Shown piece by piece: positions 46,621 through 53,261 of a stretch of 64,000 nt of DNA (position 1 is its first letter; each line of letters begins with the position of its first letter). Location of the stretch: contig NZ_JAFP01000001.1 in NCBI RefSeq assembly GCF_000526195.1, positions 718,001 through 782,000 on the forward strand, read 5' to 3'. Origin of the DNA: Hippea sp. KM1. Its GTDB lineage: Bacteria; Campylobacterota_A; Desulfurellia; Desulfurellales; Hippeaceae. A program made the position numbers and the translations under genes. The notes beneath the pieces are model-generated. The model was given only the letters and a program-made list of their open reading frames with translations. It was not told the DNA's origin and did no database searches.

Positions 46621-47757
46621 TTATATCCCGTATTTGTCGTTTAGGATGTTTGCCGCCAACGAGAGCAGGTCGATGTCTTTTTCTTCTAATATAATTGCAA
46701 ATCTTGCCCCGAAATCTTCATTCTTGTAGCGGTAAGTTCCAATGAGAAGGTGGCTTTCTTTTTCTTGAACAACAAAGAACTTTATGCCCTTTCTTATCGA
46801 TTTTTGCTTGTTGTAATGTGTGTCTTTGCATGTTATTATCCATCTGTTTTCTGCCCAAACCTTATCAACAAACTCCTTAAAACCCCTTGGATAGTGGTGT
46901 TGGCTTAAAGAGGGCGCCTTTCTCTTGCTTTCAGGCAAATCTTTTAATGTTTTCTTCTCTTTTAAAGACAGATAGAATGTTTCAAGGTATAGCGTCCCCA
47001 TTGCGTTTAATTCATACAGCGATTCGCCGTTTTCTTCTATCGAGTCTAAGAATATAAGGATTTTTTCTCTATCGTAGCTTTCTATTTCTTCAATCTCTTT
47101 AGAATCGAGTGTTTCGCCTTTGTTTAGTTTGTGGAATAGATGGGAATAATTCCCTATCAAGGTGTAATCCAACGAAACGGGCATTGGAGGGAAGTCTATT
47201 ATCTCTCCAAAGCTTTCGTGTTTGTAAAATACCGGTATTCCCAGGGATTGTCCGAACAGAACCGCCAATGCAATCTGTGCCTTATACCCCCCTGTCGCAT
47301 CAATCGCTATATTTTTTGAACCGTAAAGGCGTGTTATGTTTCCTATTTTCCTTATTAGGTTCCTTAATCCGTGTTTTTTAAAATCCTTTGGGTTGTTGGG
47401 CTTGAGTTTCTCTATTTTTTCGACCTTGACATTGATTTTTCTTTTGCTGAAGTATTTTTTAAGTATATTGCCTGTTTTTTCACCTTCTTTTGTGTCCGAT
47501 ACAAGGAAAACGATATTCTCGATGTCCAACCACTTTTTCTTTTGTGCTTCTTCTATTGTATTTATTTCAGCGCCGCAGATTCTCTCTGTTGGATTTAGGC
47601 TCAGCAATAGGTCGGTTAGTTTCTCGTAATTTTCCGATTGGTAAGCCTTATAGATTTCTGCTTTGGTTTCTGTGTTGTTTTCCGATTTCTTTAGTCCTTC
47701 GATATTTGTTATAAGGCTTGTGCCGACGGTGCAGATAAGCGTGTTTCTTTTGTTCAT
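46621..47757 (-). CDS. CRISPR-associated CARF-domain effector with unassigned C-terminal domain
   Basis: 378 residues. The N-terminal ~210 residues match the TIGR02619-type CARF domain that senses cyclic oligoadenylate: LICTVGTSLITNI at 7-19, FLVSDTKEGEKTGNIL near 84, and the second-half motif IAIDATGGYKAQIALAVLFGQSLGIPVFYKHE near 150. A helical, winged-helix-like region (~230-265) follows, then ~110 basic residues including WIITCKDTHYNK and LLIGTYRYKNEDFGARFAIILE. That tail has no PD-(D/E)xK or HEPN signature I can recognise; a RelE-like mRNA interferase, as in CARF-RelE proteins, is one possibility. RBS AGAGGAAAG. Near the array and Calp operon. Confidence 0.85.
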   Translation of the reverse strand: MNKRNTLICTVGTSLITNIEGLKKSENNTETKAEIYKAYQSENYEKLTDLLLSLNPTERICGAEINTIEEAQKKKWLDIENIVFLVSDTKEGEKTGNILKKYFSKRKINVKVEKIEKLKPNNPKDFKKHGLRNLIRKIGNITRLYGSKNIAIDATGGYKAQIALAVLFGQSLGIPVFYKHESFGEIIDFPPMPVSLDYTLIGNYSHLFHKLNKGETLDSKEIEEIESYDREKILIFLDSIEENGESLYELNAMGTLYLETFYLSLKEKKTLKDLPESKRKAPSLSQHHYPRGFKEFVDKVWAENRWIITCKDTHYNKQKSIRKGIKFFVVQEKESHLLIGTYRYKNEDFGARFAIILEEKDIDLLSLAANILNDKYGI

Positions 47758-47869
47758 TTAACTTTCCTCTTTTTGAATGCATTTTATGCAATCCCCGTTT
47801 GTTGGGTCAAGTTTTTATAAGCAGTTGCTCACAAAAAGTGTTGGATTTTAAATTTAGTCGTTAGTCATT

Positions 47870-47970
47870 GGCTCTTGGTTTCTTGTGTAAGCGCCGATTT
47901 TAAATTTAGCAATTAGCCGCTGGTCGTTGGCTATCGTTCTCAAGTAATCCAAAATTCATAATCCAAAATT
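47870..47970 (+). repeat. Direct repeat A flanking the vapBC-ATPase cassette
   Basis: About 100 bp (beginning GGCTCTTGGTTTCTTGTG) recurs at 50061-50168 with roughly 90% identity. The 317-bp gene-free stretch 47758-48074 holds this repeat, a shorter related segment just before it (from ~47843) and the vapB promoter. Confidence 0.85.
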
Positions 47971-48014
47971 CAAAATCTATAAAGCTTTCCTATGGTTTTG
48001 GTGGTCTAAACCTT

Positions 48015-48053
48015 TTGACTTATGCATACAAAGGTTATACAATTTAGTATAAC
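48015..48053 (+). promoter_or_regulatory. Promoter and overlapping palindromic operator of vapBC
   Basis: TTGACT (48015-48020), 17-bp spacer, TACAAT (48038-48043). The perfect inverted repeat GTTATAC-N6-GTATAAC (48034-48053) covers the -10 box and start site, as expected for autorepression by a VapBC complex. Confidence 0.72.
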
Positions 48054-48074
48054 TTTAGCAAAAGGGAGGTTTTC

Positions 48075-48338
48075 ATGCTTGCAAAGGTGTTTAATAAAGG
48101 GCAGGTGGTGATACCTGCAAGATTGAGAAGGAAATACAAAATAAACATAGGCGATAAGGTGAATATAATCGAGGAAGATGATGGTATAAAGATAGTTCCT
48201 GTTGAATCCTTTGATAATGTGGCGGAAGAACTTGCTGGTGTTTTTAGCGACTATGCAGACAGAGAGATTGATAAAAAAGGTATAAACGAAGCCACAGAGG
48301 AATATCTGGTGGAGTCTGTAAAAGATGAGGTATATTGA
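48075..48338 (+). CDS. vapB: AbrB/MazE-type antitoxin (VapB family)
   Basis: 87 residues. The N-terminal swapped-hairpin AbrB DNA-binding domain reads AKVFNKGQVVIPARLRRKYKINIGDKV; the C-terminal acidic helix would neutralise the toxin. RBS AAAGGGAGG. It overlaps the PIN toxin by 14 bases and lies behind an operator-like palindrome that it probably binds with its toxin. Confidence 0.92.
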   Translation: MLAKVFNKGQVVIPARLRRKYKINIGDKVNIIEEDDGIKIVPVESFDNVAEELAGVFSDYADREIDKKGINEATEEYLVESVKDEVY

Positions 48339-48717
48339 TACGAATGTAATATTGAGATTTCTCACTGATAAAAATCCAAATAAAAGGCTTGTTGATTTAT
48401 TTGCAAGGATAGAAAGGGGCGAAGAAGAGGTCAGATGCATTGATATGGTGTTTTTTCAGGTGGTTTTTGTGTTGAAGAGTTTTTACAAAATAGAAAAGGG
48501 CAAGATAATTGATGTAATGAGAAAGTTGCTCTGTTTTAAGGGATTAAAAATGAAAGACAAACAAACAATAGAAAGAACCCTTGATCTTTGGGAGAAACAC
48601 CAGGATGATATTGTTGACTGCTACATAGTGGCCAGAATGGAGGAAGAAGGGGCAAGTGAAATTTATAGTTTTGATAGAAAAATAGAAAGGTTGGGAGTGA
48701 GAAGGATAGATCCGTGA
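48325..48717 (+). CDS. vapC: PIN-domain ribonuclease toxin (VapC family)
   Basis: 130 residues. Acidic metal-site residues: D5 (YIDTNVILRFL), the Glu/Asp of the middle helices, D107-region (DIVDCYIVARMEE) and D121-region (SFDRKIERLG). VapC toxins cut tRNA or rRNA. It overlaps vapB. The pair sits within a cassette bracketed by direct repeats. Confidence 0.92.
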   Translation: MRYIDTNVILRFLTDKNPNKRLVDLFARIERGEEEVRCIDMVFFQVVFVLKSFYKIEKGKIIDVMRKLLCFKGLKMKDKQTIERTLDLWEKHQDDIVDCYIVARMEEEGASEIYSFDRKIERLGVRRIDP

Positions 48718-48759
48718 GTTTTTTGGCAAACAATTACCAATAAGCAATTACCAATAAAA

Positions 48760-48848
48760 GTTCTACTATAGAACTAAATACTTAGCTTTTCGTTCTGATA
48801 TAGAACTTTTTTATTGACTTTTTGTAAAAATGGTTTTAGTATAGAACC
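48760..48848 (+). promoter_or_regulatory. Three palindromic operators with embedded promoter upstream of the ATPase gene
   Basis: Three 15-bp sites share GTTCTA-N3-TAGAAC: GTTCTACTATAGAAC (48760-48774), GTTCTGATATAGAAC (48792-48806), GTTTTAGTATAGAAC (48833-48847). A promoter TTGACT (48814-48819), 17-bp spacer, TAGTAT (48837-48842) lies between the last two, with its -10 inside the third site. This is a classical repressor layout. Confidence 0.7.
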
Positions 48849-48871
48849 ATAATTTTTTGTGGTGCGGGAAA

Positions 48872-50032
48872 ATGATGGATAAAGTTATCGAACAGTTTGA
48901 ACTAACTTTAGAAAGGCTAAAGACCTATCTTCCAGAGAAGAAACGCCCGTTTTATAAGAGCATTCAAATAGACGAGATTAGGGGAGCGCTTGTTTACGGT
49001 TTAAGGGGTGTAGGCAAAACGACTTTTTTAATTGATAAAATCACAAGCTCTAAGAAAAACTTTTTATATTTTAGCGCCGATCATCCATTAATCTCATCAC
49101 TGCCGCTTTACGACATTGTGAGTGCGATTTTTAAAAAAGGATATGACGGTGTAGTTATTGACGAAATTCACCATGCAAACAAATGGAGCGAGCATGTAAA
49201 GGCTATTTATGATGACTATCCCAATAAAACAGTCTGGATTAGTGATAGCAGTAATTTGATATTGAAGAAATCTGTGGCAGACCTATCCAGAAGATTTGTG
49301 CAATTCCGCATACCCCTTATGTCTTTCAGGGAATATATTTTTCTTACACAGGATATACTTATCGATCCAACAGATCCATTTGATATGGATAGGAGTGTGC
49401 TTATAAAGCTAAAAGACATGAACATCTTAAAACTGTTTGCCGATTACATTAACGGTGGCATTAGGCCTATTTTTACAGAGGGTGAGTATTGTTCCAGATT
49501 GAAAGGGCTTTTAGAGAAGTCCATCTACTACGATATACCGTTCTATGTTTCATCCATACAGGATAATCATTTAAGGGTAATGAGCGCAATTATAGGACAC
49601 CTGATAAACGCACCCATTCCAACGATAAGTGTTTCTAATATGTGTAATGAATGGGATTTAGGGAAAGAGAAGCTTTACAGTCTGCTCTATGTTATGGAGC
49701 GCTCCGAACTGATAAATATCGTCAGAAAACCGGGTAAATTTACTTATACAAAGGGAGCGAAGATCTTTCTTTCGGACCCTTCTATATACAGCTGTTTTAA
49801 AGGCAATTTGGGGAGCGCAAGAGAGGCATTTGTGGTTATGTGTTTAAAAGAGAAATACGAAGTTTTTGCATGTAAGTATGAGAAAGAGTGCGATTTTGTT
49901 GTGAATGGTATAAAGATAGAAGTTGGCGGCAGAAGCAAAAAAAGTAAAGATGCGGATTTTGTGGTCAGTGATGAGATTGATTTTCCTGTGAGAAACAAAA
50001 TCCCTCTTTGGATGTTGGGTCTGCTGTATTAA
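48872..50032 (+). CDS. AAA-family ATPase (COG1373-like, DUF4143-type)
   Basis: 386 residues. Walker A LVYGLRGVGKTTF near 43, Walker B GVVIDEIHHANKWSEHVKAIYDDYP near 93, sensor WISDSSNLIL near 123, arginine stretch DLSRRFVQFRIPLMSFREYI. The C-terminal half has a winged-helix segment (VSNMCNEWDLGKEKLYSLLYVMERSELI) and a restriction-like end (EKYEVFACKYEKECDFVVNGIKIEVGGRSKKSKDADFVV) resembling the C-terminal nuclease-fold of DUF4143 ATPases. Role unknown; such genes are frequent in mobile and defence loci. ATG 48872 follows GCGGGAAA. Inside the repeat-bounded cassette. Confidence 0.85.
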   Translation: MMDKVIEQFELTLERLKTYLPEKKRPFYKSIQIDEIRGALVYGLRGVGKTTFLIDKITSSKKNFLYFSADHPLISSLPLYDIVSAIFKKGYDGVVIDEIHHANKWSEHVKAIYDDYPNKTVWISDSSNLILKKSVADLSRRFVQFRIPLMSFREYIFLTQDILIDPTDPFDMDRSVLIKLKDMNILKLFADYINGGIRPIFTEGEYCSRLKGLLEKSIYYDIPFYVSSIQDNHLRVMSAIIGHLINAPIPTISVSNMCNEWDLGKEKLYSLLYVMERSELINIVRKPGKFTYTKGAKIFLSDPSIYSCFKGNLGSAREAFVVMCLKEKYEVFACKYEKECDFVVNGIKIEVGGRSKKSKDADFVVSDEIDFPVRNKIPLWMLGLLY

Positions 50033-50060
50033 TGATGCTGTGAAATTTTGATTGGTAATC

Positions 50061-50168
50061 GGCTCTTGGTTTCTTGTGTAAGCGTCGATTTTGAATTTAG
50101 CAATTAGCCGCCAGTCGTTGGCTATCCTCCTCAAGTAATCCAAAATTCATAATTCATAATCCAAAATT
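50061..50168 (+). repeat. Direct repeat B flanking the vapBC-ATPase cassette
   Basis: Second copy of the element at 47870-47970, with a small AATTCAT duplication near its right end. It passes without a gap into the first CRISPR-derived tandem unit. Confidence 0.85.
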
Positions 50169-50434
50169 TGAAGAAATTTTCCCTTCAAAAGCGGGAGCGA
50201 CATAAGAATTTTGAATTCTAAATTATAGATTTTAGATTGGTCGTTTGTGCAAGGATAAAACTAATTTAACCGTAAATCCAAAATCCAAAATTTATAATCC
50301 AAAATTTAAAGAAATTTTCCCTTCAAAAGCGGGAGCGACATAAGAATTTTGAATTCTAAATTATAGATTTTAGATTGGTCGTTTGTACAAGATAAAACTA
50401 ATTTAACCGTAAATTCAAAATCCAAAATTTATAA
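50169..50434 (+). repeat. Two tandem ~138-bp units with eroded CRISPR-repeat cores
   Basis: Two nearly identical units, each with CCCTTCAAAAGCGGGAGCGACAT at its start (cores at 50181 and 50319, 138 bp apart) and a shared AT-rich filler containing GATTGGTCGTTTGT and runs of CCAAAAT. The core equals the middle of the CRISPR repeat with five bases deleted. A third unit lies beyond the IS element. No gene in this stretch. Confidence 0.8.
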
Positions 50435-52241
50435 CCCTCATTCCGCACCTCTCCCTCCATTTATACCATAAAACCCCATATAAGTTCCACCCAACAGCTC
50501 CAGTATTAGCCTATGCTTATCTTCCAACCCAACAATTTGTTCTTGGTTGTTTAGAATAAGTAGGTGTATGGCAAAGAAGTTCTCAAACACCCACCTTGCT
50601 GTTGGGTTCTGAATGGGTTTCCCAAGCTGATTGGGAAAGGTCTTGTTTTTATTCTTAAGCTCACTTCTTATTCTGTATTCCAAGGCAGCATATACAAGTA
50701 AGGATATAGTCATTATCATAAGCATTGCTTCAATGCGTTTTGGATTTTTCAAAAACATGGCATCACTTAGAAACTCCGGTGATTTTAGAAACCTAAAGCC
50801 CCTTTCTATCCTCTGTTGTGATTTGTACTCATCAAGCAGTTCTTTTTCTGATAGTTTCATGTCATTGGTTGCAAGGATAAAAAGACCACTCTTTTGGTTC
50901 TGCTTCTGTTCTATGTACCCTTTGTTTGGTTTGGTATCTATAACCCAGTAGTATTCATAGTAATCCGGTTTGGCATCCGATTTTGGTCTTCCTTTTGTCT
51001 TGTATTTGGGCTTTGATATGAGTTTAGCTTCTGTTATGGTTAGGCACTCTAACTTACTTGTTTTTTCTTTAAGTACCTCTTTTGCGTCAGCTTCGCAGAA
51101 AAATCTTCTCCTCTGCAGTTTCTCAATGAGTTTCATTTCCTGTTTTTCTTTTTCTTGATACTCTCTCTTTATCGTTTTATCCATTTTTGATTTAGCATAG
51201 CTGCTTTTATACAGAACCCATTTCTGTCTCATTCCCTCATAATCTACTATATATGGGATAGCTTGATAGTTCTCATCAAGCTGGATAAATTCCCCTTCAT
51301 TGTGGTTTCTGAGTATCTCTTTTGCCTTCTTTAGTTTAGATGGAACCCTTGAGATAAAAAGCATACCGTTCTTTTTAAACTCCTCCATTGTTTTAGAGCT
51401 AAAGAGAGCAGCATCGGCTATTACCTTTGTTTTTGTATCGTTTGCACTTCTTAAAGAGTTGATATGCTCCTTTACTATATTGGCAAATGTCTCTGCATCT
51501 ATTTGATTGCCATCTGCTGGTTTCATCCACACAGGAATGCCTGCTTTGTGTTCCACTATTAGGTTAAGCACCACCTGGTTGAGCTCTGGGTGGTGGTCTC
51601 TGCTGTAACCCTGGGTGATAAAGACTGGGGTTGGTTCATAGTCTTTTTCTTCTCTTCCCTTCATCTTTTGGTTAGGATATTTGCCATCAAGATGAAAGCT
51701 TGTGCTGTCTAAGTGTATGGTTGACGGTTTAAGGTTCAGTATCTTAACTGCTTTGGCTGCTATTTTCTCATATAGCTCACTTACACCGTATTCAAAGAGT
51801 TTATCTAATGTTCTGCCCAGTGCATCATCGTTGAACCACGAAGAATCAACATCCCTTCCGAATAACCTCTTTAGCGGTTTATCCTTGAAAAAGAGTGGTG
51901 TTAGATAGAGCTGTTTGTTGACATAACCAAGACCGTTAAGGATCATTGCCTTTGTTGCTTCACCGTAGCTTGGGTTCTTTGATTTACTTGATGATGGTAT
52001 TGCTTCATCTATGGTTTCTTTAATCTTCAGTTCATCTATCATACCGGCTATCAGTCCTAAGTGATCCATGTTCTTGATAACTGCCTTTTGCTGTGTCATT
52101 TGAATACCCCCTCTTTTTAGGGGTAGGTGAAAGCATTTTCTGTTCCATTTGTTTTACAACCCTTTTCATTATTTTTCGCTCTGTGCGTTTACTGTGCATT
52201 TGGGTTTGGTTAAAATGGAGGTTTGGGTGCGGAAGGGGGGA
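50435..52241 (-). mobile_element. IS1634-type insertion sequence
   Basis: About 1.8 kb with imperfect terminal inverted repeats: left CCCTCATTCCGCACC, right end complementary as CCCCCCTTCCGCACC, each followed inward by a CCTCCATTT block. Flanked by a 5-bp duplication TATAA (50430-50434 and 52242-52246). Joining the flanks restores an uninterrupted 137-bp tandem unit, which confirms the insertion point. One transposase gene, apparently intact. Confidence 0.85.
50438..52099 (-). CDS. IS1634-family transposase
   Basis: 553 residues. N-terminal DUF4277-like region (DHLGLIAGMIDELKIKETIDEAIP), then a DDE nuclease domain of the IS4 superfamily: HLDSTSFHLDG near 147 (first Asp), VIADAALFSSKTMEEFKKNGMLFISRVPSKL near 240 (second Asp), and YKSQQRIERGFRFLKSPEFL near 455 with the catalytic Glu of the YREK-like motif. 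RBS AGAGGGGG. Full length, no frameshift; the stop lies in the left inverted repeat. Confidence 0.93.
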   Translation of the reverse strand: MTQQKAVIKNMDHLGLIAGMIDELKIKETIDEAIPSSSKSKNPSYGEATKAMILNGLGYVNKQLYLTPLFFKDKPLKRLFGRDVDSSWFNDDALGRTLDKLFEYGVSELYEKIAAKAVKILNLKPSTIHLDSTSFHLDGKYPNQKMKGREEKDYEPTPVFITQGYSRDHHPELNQVVLNLIVEHKAGIPVWMKPADGNQIDAETFANIVKEHINSLRSANDTKTKVIADAALFSSKTMEEFKKNGMLFISRVPSKLKKAKEILRNHNEGEFIQLDENYQAIPYIVDYEGMRQKWVLYKSSYAKSKMDKTIKREYQEKEKQEMKLIEKLQRRRFFCEADAKEVLKEKTSKLECLTITEAKLISKPKYKTKGRPKSDAKPDYYEYYWVIDTKPNKGYIEQKQNQKSGLFILATNDMKLSEKELLDEYKSQQRIERGFRFLKSPEFLSDAMFLKNPKRIEAMLMIMTISLLVYAALEYRIRSELKNKNKTFPNQLGKPIQNPTARWVFENFFAIHLLILNNQEQIVGLEDKHRLILELLGGTYMGFYGINGGRGAE

Positions 52242-52395
52242 TATAATCCAAAATTTAAAGAAATTTTCCCTTCAAAAGCGGGAGCAACTAAAAATTTTGA
52301 ATTCTAAATTGTAGATTTTAGATTGGTCGTTTGTGCAAGGATAAAACTAATTTAACCGTAAATCCAAAATCCAAAATTTATAATCCAAAATTTAA
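52242..52395 (+). repeat. Third tandem CRISPR-derived unit, adjoining the array
   Basis: Same ~137-bp unit as at 50169-50434, core at 52268; its core reads GGGAGCAAC, i.e. the CRISPR repeat with five bases deleted. It runs straight into the degenerate terminal repeat of the CRISPR array, whose core is again 137 bp further on. Confidence 0.8.
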
Positions 52396-52886
52396 AGAAA
52401 TTTTCCCTTCAAAAGCGGGAGTAGTGCAACTGATTACCATTCTTGGGGTTCTTGAGTTAATTTTGTTTTGTCGTAATTCCCTTCAGAAGCGGGAGTAGTG
52501 CAACCTTGTCAGGAAATGGCTTAGAGAGGCAAAAGAGACAATCCCGGGTGTGAAGTCGTAATTCCCTTCAGAAGCGGGAGTAGTGCAACCTGTTGGTAAA
52601 GCCATACACAAGGTTTACAAAGGCGTAAAACATGGTCGTAATTCCCTTCAGAAGCGGGAGTAGTGCAACTTCCTTATATCTTGATTAGGTTAAAGGAGGT
52701 AAAAATGAGAGTCGTAATTCCCTTCAGAAGCGGGAGTAGTGCAACAAAATATAAAAGGAGGATAAGAAATGGTTAAACTAGTCGTAATTCCCTTCAGAAG
52801 CGGGAGTAGTGCAACGGCTGCACGGATGAGAATGAATGATGAGGACTCAGAGTCGTAATTCCCTTCAGAAGCGGGAGTAGTGCAAC
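52396..52886 (-). CRISPR. CRISPR array, 7 repeats and 6 spacers
   Basis: 35-bp repeats, plus strand beginning GTCGTAATTCCCTTCAG and ending GGGAGTAGTGCAAC, at 52470, 52555, 52635, 52711, 52781 and 52852, identical to each other. The copy at 52396-52430 has lost its first seven bases and has one internal change, marking the distal end. Spacers measure 39, 50, 45, 41, 35 and 36 nt. Read on the minus strand, the repeat begins GTTGCA and ends ATTACGAC, like Thermus type III repeats, so transcription runs leftward. No cas1, cas2, cas6 or cas10 lies in the window. Confidence 0.97.
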
Positions 52887-52913
52887 AGGACTTCCAAGAA
52901 GCCTATTTGAATA

Positions 52914-52942
52914 AGGATAAGACTTTATAGTCATATTGTCAA
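52914..52942 (-). promoter_or_regulatory. Leader promoter of the CRISPR array
   Basis: Minus-strand TTGACA (52942-52937), 17-bp spacer, TATCCT (52919-52914), starting transcripts near 52907, about 20 bases before the leader-proximal repeat. The rest of the gap 52943-53261 is AT-rich with no gene I can support. Confidence 0.65.
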
Positions 52943-53261
52943 CTTTTTGTAAAGCCTTATAAAAACAGCCTTTCCCGCTGTATGAGAAAAAGCCATCATT
53001 TTATTGTAAAAGACCACTTTTTGACAGGCTTTTTAACAATATAAAAAACCTGCCTATTTGCGCTTATTCCCATCTTTATGCCATTTATGTTAGAAAGTCA
53101 AGGAAAAAATAATGAAAACCAAGCTATACAAAAATTTTTGTTAAACAATAAAACATGTCAAAGATATTGCACACTATCAATTTGCTATTTACCCCTATCT
53201 TTACCTTGCAAGCTTGCTCAATATCGGCACAAACGCTTCGATGGGTTTTGGTCAGGTTAGA

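Noticed and set aside
46850-47000. HEPN ribonuclease motif in the CARF protein
   Set aside because: The only Arg...His pair nearby has seven residues between, not four to six, and lacks the helical context.
52670-52780. Self-targeting spacers
   Set aside because: The Shine-Dalgarno-like parts resemble many host leaders, but no full-length spacer match was found in the window by eye.
53078-53260. 60-codon plus-strand frame between the array and the Calp operon
   Set aside because: No ribosome binding site, low-complexity composition, no recognisable family.
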